From: Borrelia coriaceae
Lineage (GTDB): Bacteria; Spirochaetota; Spirochaetia; Borreliales; Borreliaceae
Direction of reading: 5' to 3'
DNA: 64,000 nt
NCBI RefSeq assembly: GCF_023035295.1
Contig: NZ_CP075076.1
Coordinates: forward strand, 372,001 to 436,000
Under the pieces are notes generated by a model. It saw nothing but the letters and a program-made list of their open reading frames with translations, was not told the origin of the DNA and searched no databases. This document shows, piece after piece, positions 46,828 through 56,030 of this stretch. Positions within the stretch are counted from its first letter, which is position 1; each line of letters starts with the position of its first letter. The position numbers and the translations under genes were made by a program.

Positions 46828-47943
46828 CTACAGGGATAGTGCAACAAAAATTTCTCCATTTCCACAAATTAATAATTCTTCACCACTGTTTCCTATAAAT
46901 ACGCTTTCGCCCATTTTAAGATCAAACTTATTATTAATTTGAATTTCTCCATTCATGACTAATAATATTATTACACCATCTCTTTTAAAGCAAATTTTTT
47001 CATTTATATTTCTTTGCAATAAACTTAAGTTAGTGCCTGGAAGCTTAAATACATTAAAACCATCAATATCCTCGCCCAATAATAATTCAAATACTCCCTC
47101 TTTAAAATTACCAACCTTAAGCATCTCGTCTTTGTTAATATATTTAGTAGTAAGACCTGCCCTAATTACATTGTCAGAATTAGTCATAAGTTCAAGACAC
47201 TCACCCTTAAGATAAGCATGAACTTCTTGAGCCTCTGTATAGATCACTTCACCTGGATTTAATTTAAAAATATGCATCCCTAAAAAGACCAAAAGCCCAA
47301 TATCTGTTCCATAAATCTTATAAATTTCATTAAACCAATAAGCTCTAAGAACATCTATGGAAACCAAGTTTATTTGAACTTGATCAATAACATTTTCAAT
47401 TTCAAACTCCTGCAAACTAAGTATAATTTCCATCAACTCTTTATGAGTTGTAAAACGAAAATCTAATTTCAATTTTTTATATATGCTCTTGATTTCAGAA
47501 AGAGGAAGAAATCCTTTAAGAGCATAAAAATCACTTAATGCATAAACAAGTTCTATCTTTGGATTTAAATCCTTGTAAATTCGCTTAGGATCATTAATAT
47601 CTACTCCCTTATCATTCTCAAGCTCAAAACCTTTTAAAGCAATATCTTTTGAAGGATGTATTTGAATTGATAAAGGTCTTTGGGCTGAAAGAACCTTAAA
47701 TAAAAACGGTAATTCACCCTCACATCCCAACAGATCTTGATGATTTTCTAAAAAATCACAAAGAGGAACATACTGACCATCAACTAATATCTTACTAGAA
47801 AATGTCTTATGTGCTCCAAGCCACATCTCAGCTTTAGGCAAGCCATCAGCTCTTTGTCCTAAAAGAAAAGGGATGAAACTAGTCCCACCCCAATCATATT
47901 CCTTAATTTCATTTTTCATCAAAAATATATTATCAGTTCTCAT
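46828..47943 (-). CDS. manA: Mannose-6-phosphate isomerase, class I
   Basis: A 371-residue zinc enzyme that interconverts mannose-6-phosphate and fructose-6-phosphate. Seen: EYDWGGTSFIPFLLG at the start, PLSIQIHPSK (metal-site Gln and His, about 92-101), EVHAYLKGECLELMTNSDN (about 231-249) and RAGLTTKYI. Its ATG lies 11 nt inside the 3' end of the PTS gene upstream, so it is co-translated with the fructose-type permease. This suggests the permease may also bring in mannose or that both sugars enter glycolysis here. Confidence 0.94.
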   Translation of the reverse strand: MRTDNIFLMKNEIKEYDWGGTSFIPFLLGQRADGLPKAEMWLGAHKTFSSKILVDGQYVPLCDFLENHQDLLGCEGELPFLFKVLSAQRPLSIQIHPSKDIALKGFELENDKGVDINDPKRIYKDLNPKIELVYALSDFYALKGFLPLSEIKSIYKKLKLDFRFTTHKELMEIILSLQEFEIENVIDQVQINLVSIDVLRAYWFNEIYKIYGTDIGLLVFLGMHIFKLNPGEVIYTEAQEVHAYLKGECLELMTNSDNVIRAGLTTKYINKDEMLKVGNFKEGVFELLLGEDIDGFNVFKLPGTNLSLLQRNINEKICFKRDGVIILLVMNGEIQINNKFDLKMGESVFIGNSGEELLICGNGEIFVALSL

Positions 47944-49813
47944 TTTCTTTAGATTCCTTAAATTTTAGAGATTTCAAAAAAATAACCAAACTTGTTGCCA
48001 CAGCAACACCCACAGCTATTGCAATAACAAATCCCAATTTGTTATCAACCACAGGAAGCACTATTGGCCCTCCATGAGGTGCATGATCTGTAACACCAAA
48101 AAATGCTGCAATTATACTTGCAACAGCACCTCCAAGCACTATTGAAGGCAACACCCTGGCAGGATCACTAGCAGCAAAAGGAATAGCACCCTCACTAATG
48201 CCAATAAACGACATCAAGAAAGATATTTTTCCAGACTCTCTCTCTTCATTTTCAAACAATTTAGGCATAAGTAAAGTAGCAAGTCCCATAGCCATAGGAG
48301 CCACAGGAATAGCTGATGCAACCATACCCATTATTTGTGGAACTTGAGGAATCATACCAACACCAAAAAGGAATGCAACCTTATTAAAAGGCCCTCCCAT
48401 ATCAATTGATACCATAGAGCCAAGTACCAATCCAAGTAATAATTTTCCTAAAATACCATAAGTTTCTGAATTATTCTGAAGCGATTTAAGACCATTTTCA
48501 AGCAATTCCATAAATTGGCCGATATAAACACCCCCATACATCATAAAAAGTCCAACAATAACAGTACTTATTAAAGGAATCACAAATATGGGCATCACAG
48601 GCCTAAGCCATTCAGGAATTTTTCTCTTTGCTATCCATTTAGCAACAAAACCTGCCATAAACCCCACAAGTATTGCCCCTAAAAATCCTGCCTTAACATC
48701 TCTGGCAAGCACGCCTCCTACAAGACCTGGTGCAAGACCTGGCTTATCAGCAATTGCCATAGCAATAAATCCTGAAAGGATTGGTAACATCATACTAAAA
48801 GATACAACACCAATATCTGTAATTGTCTTATAAAAAGGGTACTCATCAAAATTTGGACCATCAGAACCAATGCCTGCAAAGGATATTCCAAGGGCTATTA
48901 AAATACCACCACTTGCAACAATGGGAATCATAGGCGATACACCACTCATTAAATACTTATAAAATCCAGACTTATGATGACCAAACTTACCTTTAATAGC
49001 ATGAACATTTTTATAATTCAATATTGGAGCACTAAATGCGTCCTTAATAACATTTTGTGCATTATTAATAGTTTTTACAGTTGAAACTTTATAAACTCTC
49101 TTTCCATCAAACTTCTTTTCATCAACATCCTTATCCACAGCAAGTATTACAACATCAGCAGATTTAATATCTGCCTCTGTTAAAGGATTATCAATACCAA
49201 TAGAACCCTGGGTCTCAACTTTAATGCTATACCCTTGTTTTTTAGCCTCAGCTTCAAGCTTCTTAGCTGCAATATATGTATGAGCAATTCCCACAGGACA
49301 AGCACACACAGCTACTATTTTTTCTGATTTAGAAATATTTACAGTATCTTCTCTAGAATTTCCCTCAACACTCTCTACATAAGAATAAATTTCATCAGGG
49401 CTATTCATAACTCTTAACACATTTTTGAAATTATCACTCTCAAATAATTTTGCTATAAAAGCTATTGACTTAATATGATTATCACCTTGTTGTGTTTTTG
49501 ACATACAAATTAAAAATATTAAATTAACAGGAGGATGCTCATCAGACCATTTTATTCCATCACCCTTTATGTAAAGCAATGAAACAAAACCTGACTTAAC
49601 CTCATCTCCTATAAAATGTGGGATAGCAACCCCATTCTCCCAAGATGTATCACCAATGTTTTCGCGAGCAAGTAACCCCTGAAGCAATCCTGATTTATCA
49701 TCCGTATAACCTCTTTTAGTTACTTGATCAACTAAAAAATTAATTGCCTCTTCTTTGGAATTTATTTTAGTAGATATAAAAATAAGTTCTTTTTTAAAAA
49801 ACTCTAAAAACAT
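47933..49813 (-). CDS. fruA: Fructose-family PTS enzyme IIABC
   Basis: A 626-residue three-domain PTS permease, in the order IIA-IIB-IIC. IIA (about 1-150) has the phospho-histidine in NGVAIPHFIGDE. IIB (about 165-265) has the phospho-cysteine in AVCACPVGIAHTYIAAKKLE. IIC (about 285-626) is a membrane domain with many glycine-rich helices, including SGVSPMIPIVASGGILIALG and SEGAIPFAASDPARVLPS. The energy-coupling proteins EI and HPr lie elsewhere. AGGAGG precedes the ATG. It forms an operon with manA. Confidence 0.93.
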   Translation of the reverse strand: MFLEFFKKELIFISTKINSKEEAINFLVDQVTKRGYTDDKSGLLQGLLARENIGDTSWENGVAIPHFIGDEVKSGFVSLLYIKGDGIKWSDEHPPVNLIFLICMSKTQQGDNHIKSIAFIAKLFESDNFKNVLRVMNSPDEIYSYVESVEGNSREDTVNISKSEKIVAVCACPVGIAHTYIAAKKLEAEAKKQGYSIKVETQGSIGIDNPLTEADIKSADVVILAVDKDVDEKKFDGKRVYKVSTVKTINNAQNVIKDAFSAPILNYKNVHAIKGKFGHHKSGFYKYLMSGVSPMIPIVASGGILIALGISFAGIGSDGPNFDEYPFYKTITDIGVVSFSMMLPILSGFIAMAIADKPGLAPGLVGGVLARDVKAGFLGAILVGFMAGFVAKWIAKRKIPEWLRPVMPIFVIPLISTVIVGLFMMYGGVYIGQFMELLENGLKSLQNNSETYGILGKLLLGLVLGSMVSIDMGGPFNKVAFLFGVGMIPQVPQIMGMVASAIPVAPMAMGLATLLMPKLFENEERESGKISFLMSFIGISEGAIPFAASDPARVLPSIVLGGAVASIIAAFFGVTDHAPHGGPIVLPVVDNKLGFVIAIAVGVAVATSLVIFLKSLKFKESKENEN

Positions 49814-49927
49814 AACCTTTAACCTCCTAAATACCTAAATTAATTCTATCATAGTACAAACATTAAATATCGACTCTGCCCTCTTCTTTATTTGCAAATT
49901 ACTGTATATCATTAAACTAATTTAATT

Positions 49928-50575
49928 ATGAAAAAAATAATCCTATTCTGTTTTTTATTACTATGTCCAAGCTTATATCCAGCAAATAATAAAGGACAAA
50001 AAGAAAACGAAAAAAATAACAAAGCAAGTATGACATCTAAAAAAAAAATAATTAATAATGAAAATGAGCTTGTCTCAGTAAATAGGGGGTTTATCTGTTC
50101 AACAGGAATGGGAATGGGAACAGGATTTTTTTTAAATTCAAAAATCAATCATATAATATTTAGGCCTTACTATATATTTGCCATTAATAATTTTGATCTT
50201 CTGGCTGTTTGTATGATATTAATGACTAAAGACTACAACATATCCAAAAAAATTAAATATTCAAGCTCTCATATTGGCATAGGAATCAATTGGCATATCA
50301 TAAATTTGTCTAAAAAAACAAAATATTTATCTTCTACCATGGGCATTGGGGGAAGATTTTACCTTTCAACTAATTTAATAGGAGATTTCAAATTTTATGG
50401 CAAATTACCTTATGTAATAGAACCATATATATTCTTTGAATTCTCTACAAAAAAAGCCACACCTTATTTCAACATATATTCAAAAATTGAATGTTTAATT
50501 CTTGATACATTTAATATTTCCTTTGATTTTGGAATCAGATATAATCTTAAAAATAGCAAAGAGGTAAACTCATGA
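49928..50575 (+). CDS. Secreted/outer-membrane protein, distant paralogue of the BB0405/0406 type
   Basis: A 215-residue protein with a Sec signal peptide (FCFLLLCPSLYPA, cleavage near residue 18) and a basic spacer (about 20-45), then strand-like alternation rich in Gly and aromatic residues (STGMGMGTGFFLN, SSHIGIGINWHI, STMGIGGRFYLS). The glycine patterns resemble the two proteins at 45.4-46.8 kb, but identity is too low to be sure by eye. No strong ribosome-binding site precedes the ATG. It overlaps the nuclease gene by 4 nt (ATGA), so the two are co-translated. Confidence 0.68.
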   Translation: MKKIILFCFLLLCPSLYPANNKGQKENEKNNKASMTSKKKIINNENELVSVNRGFICSTGMGMGTGFFLNSKINHIIFRPYYIFAINNFDLLAVCMILMTKDYNISKKIKYSSSHIGIGINWHIINLSKKTKYLSSTMGIGGRFYLSTNLIGDFKFYGKLPYVIEPYIFFEFSTKKATPYFNIYSKIECLILDTFNISFDFGIRYNLKNSKEVNS

Positions 50576-51453
50576 AGAAAAGATTCAAAATTTTATTCTG
50601 TTTGTACATATCAATCTTATTGATATTTTTATTTTTATATAAAAATCCTAAAGTCTTAGATAACATAAAAGAAATAACCTCTAATTATTTAGAAAAACTC
50701 AAAGATAAAATTTATGGACCTGAAATCCCAACCGAACTAAAGGACGAATATCTCTTACCAAAGGGATATCTTACTACCCAAGTGTTACATAAAAAATACT
50801 ACTCTTTAGGATATGCAGAGAGTGCAAGACAATCAGAATGGGTAGCTTATAAATTAAAAAGAGAAATGGTTGAACTAGCTTTAACTTTACTTAAAGAAAA
50901 AAAGATCACTAGAAGTAAGAAATTCTTTGAAGATAAAGATATTAAAGGAATTGCTCCCAAACTAAGCGATTACCTAAAAAGTGGATATGATAGAGGGCAT
51001 ATTGTCAGTTCTGCTGATATGTCTTTTTCTAAAGAGGCAATGCTTGACACCTATTTTCTCTCAAACATATCACCTCAACAAAAAGAATTCAACTCAGGAA
51101 TTTGGCTTAAACTTGAACAACTAGTTAGAAAATGGGCTATCTTAAAAGACAAGATTTATATTGTTAGTGCAGGAATTTTAACAGAAAACAAAGGATTTAT
51201 TGGAAAAAATAAAATTTTAGTGCCAAAAAACTTTTATAAAATAGTGCTATCACTCAATAATAACAATTCTTATGATGTATTAGCTTTCATTATTCCAAAT
51301 GAAAAGGCCAAAGACGTAGAATTAAGAAATTATGTTGTGAATGTCAATTCAATTGAAAAAAAAACCAAAATAGATTTCTTTGCAAAACTCGATGCTGGAA
51401 TTAAAAAAATAATTAAAATGAAAAAAGAAACACATTCTTGGGTATTTAGATGA
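50572..51453 (+). CDS. nucA: DNA/RNA non-specific endonuclease, membrane-anchored or exported
   Basis: A 293-residue protein of the beta-beta-alpha-metal (NucA/EndoG) family. The catalytic motif YDRGHIVSSADM holds the DRGH histidine (about residues 141-152), and ISPQQKEFNSGIWLKLEQLV supplies the conserved Asn and Glu of the metal site. A hydrophobic N-terminus (about 7-24) makes it exported, probably tethered to the inner membrane. A periplasmic nuclease could cleave incoming DNA or RNA for nucleotide salvage, which fits an organism unable to make purines. It overlaps neighbours on both sides by 4 nt, forming a tightly coupled three-gene unit. Confidence 0.9.
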   Translation: MKKRFKILFCLYISILLIFLFLYKNPKVLDNIKEITSNYLEKLKDKIYGPEIPTELKDEYLLPKGYLTTQVLHKKYYSLGYAESARQSEWVAYKLKREMVELALTLLKEKKITRSKKFFEDKDIKGIAPKLSDYLKSGYDRGHIVSSADMSFSKEAMLDTYFLSNISPQQKEFNSGIWLKLEQLVRKWAILKDKIYIVSAGILTENKGFIGKNKILVPKNFYKIVLSLNNNNSYDVLAFIIPNEKAKDVELRNYVVNVNSIEKKTKIDFFAKLDAGIKKIIKMKKETHSWVFR

Positions 51454-52214
51454 AAACACTCTTTGTAAGATTAAATATTTTCCTGTTAACAACCTTGATC
51501 TTAGGAATAATTGTTATATCAATATTCATGTACCATATCAACTTTAACATAAAATTCTATACCTATATTACCAAAATATATAACAAAAACTTATTGATTT
51601 TGGTCAATAAATTTTTTATTTTCAGCATTGGCATCATAGGATCTATTTGGTCATACATCAACTACAAAAGAACAAACAACATACAATTCGTATTTTTTTA
51701 TTGCTTTGTCTGTTCATATATAATTGAACCCATTTCTATTTTCAAATATTATTTTCTAAGTAATATATTAAGTCTAGAATTTTATTATTTCATGAAATTT
51801 TATTACTTAATAACAGCATTTTCATTATTAAATTTATTCTTTTTAAGCTTATACATATGTGATTTTCAAATAAAATCAATAACCTACACTATTTACTTAA
51901 TCTTCACCTTTTCAATGATCTATAATTCCCTAGTCCCTATTAATGCTTATGAATACACTCAATACTTACTCTCGTCAACAGGAAATAATAGGTTTTATGT
52001 TCATTTATTCTTACTATTAATACCCATAAACTTTTTAGTAGCATGTTTGAGAAAGAAAAACCTAAGCTACTTTTTACTCTTTGTATCAATATTGCTAATT
52101 ATATTAGGAATATATCTCAATTCTATAGAAATACCCTACACATTCATACCAATATTAATAGGAATACCAATGTACTTAAAAGAAGCAGGAAAAGTTTTCT
52201 TCTATTGGCTATAA
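51450..52214 (+). CDS. Multi-pass membrane protein of unknown function
   Basis: I do not recognise a family. The 254-residue protein has about eight hydrophobic segments spread over its whole length, with short loops and a few charged residues, and no visible catalytic motif. Its size and spacing are similar to membrane sensor or transporter modules, but there is no attached domain. The start overlaps the nuclease stop (ATGA), which suggests a joint role, for example handling of the nuclease products; this is inference from position only. It is convergent with the lipid-kinase-like gene 4 nt away. Confidence 0.7.
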   Translation: MKTLFVRLNIFLLTTLILGIIVISIFMYHINFNIKFYTYITKIYNKNLLILVNKFFIFSIGIIGSIWSYINYKRTNNIQFVFFYCFVCSYIIEPISIFKYYFLSNILSLEFYYFMKFYYLITAFSLLNLFFLSLYICDFQIKSITYTIYLIFTFSMIYNSLVPINAYEYTQYLLSSTGNNRFYVHLFLLLIPINFLVACLRKKNLSYFLLFVSILLIILGIYLNSIEIPYTFIPILIGIPMYLKEAGKVFFYWL

Positions 52215-52218
52215 AACA

Positions 52219-52815
52219 TTAAGCAATCAATATGAAAGATAAAGTCGATACACCTAAAGGCAAAAATAAATTATCGTATTTTTCAAAATCAAAAAGCTCT
52301 ACAAGCACAGCTCCCATGCCAACAACCGATGCTAGTATGAAGTTTGGAAAAAAGTAATAAAAAACAATAAAAGAAACCAAAAAAACAACAACACTGCCTG
52401 CAAAAGTTTTATTATTTACAAGTCTAAAAGATGGTATTAGTTTTCCAAAAAGACTTGCTAAGCCATCCCCAAGACATGAAGAAAAGATTCCAATATAGCT
52501 AAAAGGTTCAGCTAAAAGAAAATAAGTACAAAACATGCCCAATACCAAAAATATTGGAGAGAGAGATATTTTGCATGAAGATACCTCTCTAGATCTTATT
52601 ATTATTTCTGATATATTTTGAAGAAGGAACAATTTTATTTCCATAATCCTAAATATTTCCAAAAGTAAGTATGCAAACACAAAAAATAAACTCGATGCAA
52701 AACCTATCCAAAAACTTACTTTATAAAACAATAAAAATATTAAAGTAGAAATATGAAAGAATTTTCTATAAACTTCATATTTAATTTTTTCGTTACAAAA
52801 AACTTGATTAAACAT
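52219..52815 (-). CDS. SEC59/dolichol-kinase-like CTP-dependent lipid kinase
   Basis: A 198-residue membrane protein of the dolichol kinase/phytol kinase/phosphatidate cytidylyltransferase-like group. YRKFFHISTLIFLLFY near the N-terminus and FSSCLGDGLASLFGKLIPSF followed by KTFAGSVVVFLVSF (about 120-155) match the family pattern GDgxAxxxGrxxG...K..xGs. Such enzymes phosphorylate a lipid alcohol using CTP. The substrate here is unknown: diacylglycerol or an isoprenoid alcohol is possible. The ATG shares one base with the stop of the upstream PPIase gene (TAATG), so translation is coupled. Confidence 0.75.
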   Translation of the reverse strand: MFNQVFCNEKIKYEVYRKFFHISTLIFLLFYKVSFWIGFASSLFFVFAYLLLEIFRIMEIKLFLLQNISEIIIRSREVSSCKISLSPIFLVLGMFCTYFLLAEPFSYIGIFSSCLGDGLASLFGKLIPSFRLVNNKTFAGSVVVFLVSFIVFYYFFPNFILASVVGMGAVLVELFDFEKYDNLFLPLGVSTLSFILIA

Positions 52816-53834
52816 TAATTAACTTTATTTAAAATGACATTAAACTTTAAAAAGGAATTTGCCTTTATAACATCACCAACGCTTCTCTTTCCATAAGCTA
52901 AACTTGGCGGAATTACTAGCATCCGCTCCTCCCCTTCACACATATCTAACAACATTAAGTCCCAACCTTCAATCACCTGACCACTACCAACAACAAACTC
53001 TATTGGTTCACCCCTATCAATTGAACTGTCAAACTTAACTCCATTTAGTAAAAATCCCTCATAGTCGACTTTTACAACATTGCCTTTTTTAACATTTTTT
53101 CCTTTTCCTTTTTTAGTTATCTTGTACAAGATACCACTTTTATCTTTCTGAAAATCTTTGTAATCTTGGTCAATTATTTCAAGTTGAGACGTCATATATT
53201 TTTCAGCCTCTTCAACTTTTTTTGTCTCATAATCCTTTTTTAATTTTAAAAATTCTTCATTGTCAACTTTAAAAGCATTTGCATCTTCACCAACACGAAT
53301 AATCTTTACTCTCTCTATTTTATCTCCTTGACTGATACTACGAACCGTATCCATTCCAGAAACTACCTTACCAAAAATTGAATGCTTACGATCAAGATAA
53401 GTCAAATTATCTGCAAGAGTAATAAAAAATTGACTCCCATTGGTATCAGGACCTGCATTAGCCATAGAAACAACTCCTGGCTCATTGTGACTCAAATCTT
53501 TGCTTAACTCATCGGGAAAAACATAACCAGGCCCTCCTGTACCCGTTCCAGTAGGATCTCCTGTTTGAATAACAAATCCATCAACTACCCTATGAAAAAT
53601 AATATTTTCAAAATAAGGTCTATCTGTAACAGAATTTTTAATAGTACCTTCACTAAGACCAACAAAATTCATAACTGTTAAAGGCGCAATTTTATAGTAA
53701 AGTTCAACCTCTATAGTTCCTTTATTTGTATCAATTAATGCAAATAGTCCATCTCTTTCCACTAAACCTTTCCTTTTGCTATCACAAGCTAATAACATTA
53801 AGCTCAATAAAAAATATAATAAATATCTTTTCAC
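52815..53834 (-). CDS. Dual cyclophilin-FKBP peptidyl-prolyl isomerase lipoprotein
   Basis: A predicted lipoprotein of 339 residues carrying two unrelated prolyl-isomerase domains. The signal peptide ends in LMLLAC. The cyclophilin domain (about 27-185) has FHRVVDGFVIQTGDPTGTG, NGSQFFITL and GMDTV motifs. A charged helical linker follows, then an FKBP domain (about 235-339) with GNVVKVDYEGFLLNG, FDSS, VIEGWDLMLLDMCEGE and IPPSLAYG. The frame extends 20 codons further to 53894. I chose the GTG at 53834 because AAGGA lies 8 nt upstream and a compact signal peptide begins there. It probably helps fold exported proteins in the periplasm. Confidence 0.9.
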   Translation of the reverse strand: MKRYLLYFLLSLMLLACDSKRKGLVERDGLFALIDTNKGTIEVELYYKIAPLTVMNFVGLSEGTIKNSVTDRPYFENIIFHRVVDGFVIQTGDPTGTGTGGPGYVFPDELSKDLSHNEPGVVSMANAGPDTNGSQFFITLADNLTYLDRKHSIFGKVVSGMDTVRSISQGDKIERVKIIRVGEDANAFKVDNEEFLKLKKDYETKKVEEAEKYMTSQLEIIDQDYKDFQKDKSGILYKITKKGKGKNVKKGNVVKVDYEGFLLNGVKFDSSIDRGEPIEFVVGSGQVIEGWDLMLLDMCEGEERMLVIPPSLAYGKRSVGDVIKANSFLKFNVILNKVN

Positions 53835-53976
53835 AAGTGCATTCCTTAAATCAATATTTAAATTGTTAACTTTAATTGTACAATTTTTTTTCAAAAATTA
53901 TGCAACTACTTAGTAATTTATAATTATTAAGTAATACTATTAAATAAGGAAATTTACAAAAAGTTGGATCTTATAA

Positions 53977-54837
53977 ATGTTAAATATTAACAATGAACTT
54001 CTTTTGAAATTCTGCAATTTTATATATGAAAATAGCGGAATTCGATTTGATGAAAAAAATAAAGTCGTACTAAAAGGCCGCATTAATGATGCAATGCATG
54101 AACTTGAAAATATTAATACTCCAGAACAATTATATGACTTAATAAATTCAAATAAACTTAAAAAAGAATACTTTTTAGATTTAGTTACTACTAATCTAAC
54201 ACGATTCTTTAGAAATGAAGCTCATTTTGCAACCTTTGAAAAATTTATAATCCCAAACTTAATTAAAATTAAAACTCAAGAAGGCAAAAATAAAATTGTT
54301 ATGTGGTCTGCTGGATGCTCAACAGGAGAAGAACCATATTCATTGGCATTTGTTCTTAAACATCATCTTCCAAAATATTTCGACTTTATTATTATTGCCT
54401 CCGATTTAAGTTTAAAATCTTTAATGATAGCAAAAGAAGGATATTATTCCGCACAAAAATGTGAACATATTCCAATACAATATAAACATTATATCAAACC
54501 TCACATGTACGGTTACAGGGTAATAGATGACATTAAAAAACACATACGATTTGACTATCATAACTTAAACTTTGAAAGTGGCTTTTCAAATATGGACGTT
54601 ATTTTTTGCCGCAATGTACTCATATATTTTGACGAAAAGTCTAAAATAAGGGTCTTAAGAAAATTTTATTCTTCCATGGCCATAAAAAGTTACTTATTTA
54701 TCGGTCATTCAGAATCACTTTTTGGTCTCAATCTTCCTTTTAAATTCTTAAGAACACCTTGGGCAATAATATATGAAAAAGATGATAACAGTGTTTCAAA
54801 AAGAAAGCTTCGATTCGAAAATAAATACAAATTATAA
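53977..54837 (+). CDS. cheR: Chemotaxis receptor methyltransferase CheR
   Basis: A 286-residue SAM-dependent glutamate methyltransferase that adapts chemoreceptors. The N-terminal four-helix domain contains TNLTRFFRNEAHF (about residues 71-83). The catalytic domain has the SAM loop MWSAGCSTGEEPYSLAF (about 108-124), IIASDLS and DVIFCRNVLIYFDE (about 208-221), all typical. Borrelia has two cheR genes; by position this is cheR-2. The paired methylesterase CheB follows 35 nt downstream. A weak promoter region lies in the 142-nt gap that separates it from the divergent PPIase gene. Confidence 0.94.
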   Translation: MLNINNELLLKFCNFIYENSGIRFDEKNKVVLKGRINDAMHELENINTPEQLYDLINSNKLKKEYFLDLVTTNLTRFFRNEAHFATFEKFIIPNLIKIKTQEGKNKIVMWSAGCSTGEEPYSLAFVLKHHLPKYFDFIIIASDLSLKSLMIAKEGYYSAQKCEHIPIQYKHYIKPHMYGYRVIDDIKKHIRFDYHNLNFESGFSNMDVIFCRNVLIYFDEKSKIRVLRKFYSSMAIKSYLFIGHSESLFGLNLPFKFLRTPWAIIYEKDDNSVSKRKLRFENKYKL

Positions 54838-54872
54838 TCTGATAAAACCAGATCCATAGGAGCAAAACAAAA

Positions 54873-56009
54873 ATGCAAATAAAAATTTATGTGCTCGTTA
54901 TTGAAGCTTCTTCTACTAATAGAAAAACTATATCAGACATCATAAACTCATCCCCAAAGCTTGAAGTTATTGCAACTGCTGCCAACTCAGATTTTGCATT
55001 AAAAAAACTTAAAAAACAACCAGATGTAATATTATTAAGTGTAGAAACAGAAACAATCAAAGAAATTGCTTTCATAAAGAAAAAGGAAAATATCAACAAT
55101 AAAATCCCTGTTATTATCCTTTCATCAAAAAAAGAAATAGTAAAAAATGCTCTATTAAAAGGTGCTGATGACTTTATAATAAAGACTGACAACAAATTAT
55201 CGGATATAAAAGATAAAATTATTAATTTACTCTCAGTTTACGGTAAAAAAACTGTAACAAATAAAATTATTACCACTATTAACTCAAAATTCAAAACAAA
55301 TCAACCCTTTACAGCTAATAACATTACAAAAGACAGTTTAAATATAACAGAAGCAATAGATAAAAATGAAATCACAAATCTTGATCAAGAAAAAATAATA
55401 GATGAAAAAGACTTAAAAAAACTTAAAAACAGAAAATTTGAAATAGTTGTTATTGGAATATCTACAGGGGGCCCTGCAGCATTAAAAACAATACTACCAG
55501 AAATTCCTAAAAATTTTCCTGTGCCAATAATAATCGTTCAACATATGCCAAAAGGCTTTACTACAGAATTTGCAAAAAATCTTAACAATATTTGTAACCT
55601 AGATGTCAAAGAAACAAGTAATAAAGAAATACTTCAAAAAGGATTTATATACATAAGCTCTGGAGGCTACCATACAAGAATTAATAAAATAAACGAAAAA
55701 TACCAAGCAGAAGTCTTTGATGCTGAGAATGTAAACGGACACAAACCTTCTATAGGCGTACTCTTTAAGTCAATATCAGAAAATGTGAAAGACAAAGCAA
55801 TAGCTTTAATAATGACCGGAATGGGAAGTGACGGCTCTAGAGAAATTGGAGAAATTAAAAAAGCTGGTGGACTGACTATTGCACAAGATGAGGAGAGTTC
55901 AGTGGTTTTTGGAATGCCAAAAATAGCAATAGAAGAAAATAATATAGACTATATAGTTTCAATAAGTCATGTGGTAAAATTATTAAAAGCCATCCTTCTT
56001 GATGGCTAA
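54873..56009 (+). CDS. cheB: Chemotaxis methylesterase CheB with a non-phosphorylatable receiver
   Basis: A 378-residue CheB. The C-terminal methylesterase domain (about 188-378) is intact, with the catalytic triad S197 (GISTGG), H224 (VQHMPKG) and D320 (MTGMGSDG). The N-terminal receiver domain (about 5-115) keeps the fold but lacks the phosphorylation chemistry: the acceptor Asp is Ser56 (DVILLSVE) and the acidic pair DD is E11-A12. Only the lysine K104 remains. A long low-complexity linker (about 120-185) joins the halves. CheB activity would then not be switched by CheA in the classic way. Borrelia has a second cheB elsewhere. Confidence 0.92.
   Translation: MQIKIYVLVIEASSTNRKTISDIINSSPKLEVIATAANSDFALKKLKKQPDVILLSVETETIKEIAFIKKKENINNKIPVIILSSKKEIVKNALLKGADDFIIKTDNKLSDIKDKIINLLSVYGKKTVTNKIITTINSKFKTNQPFTANNITKDSLNITEAIDKNEITNLDQEKIIDEKDLKKLKNRKFEIVVIGISTGGPAALKTILPEIPKNFPVPIIIVQHMPKGFTTEFAKNLNNICNLDVKETSNKEILQKGFIYISSGGYHTRINKINEKYQAEVFDAENVNGHKPSIGVLFKSISENVKDKAIALIMTGMGSDGSREIGEIKKAGGLTIAQDEESSVVFGMPKIAIEENNIDYIVSISHVVKLLKAILLDG
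55988..56007 (+). terminator. Hairpin overlapping the cheB stop codon
   Basis: AGCCATC and GATGGCT form a 7-bp stem with a 6-nt loop, ending inside the TAA of cheB, followed by AAATTTT. It may weakly end or attenuate the cheR-cheB message before the TraB-family gene 21 nt away. The absence of a clean U-run lowers confidence. Confidence 0.4.
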
Positions 56010-56030
56010 ATTTTAAAATAAGGATCAGTT

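Noticed and set aside
53835..53894. Longer form of the cyclophilin-FKBP protein starting at 53894
   Set aside because: It would bury the lipoprotein signal behind a polar 20-residue tail; GTG at 53834 has AAGGA at the right distance.
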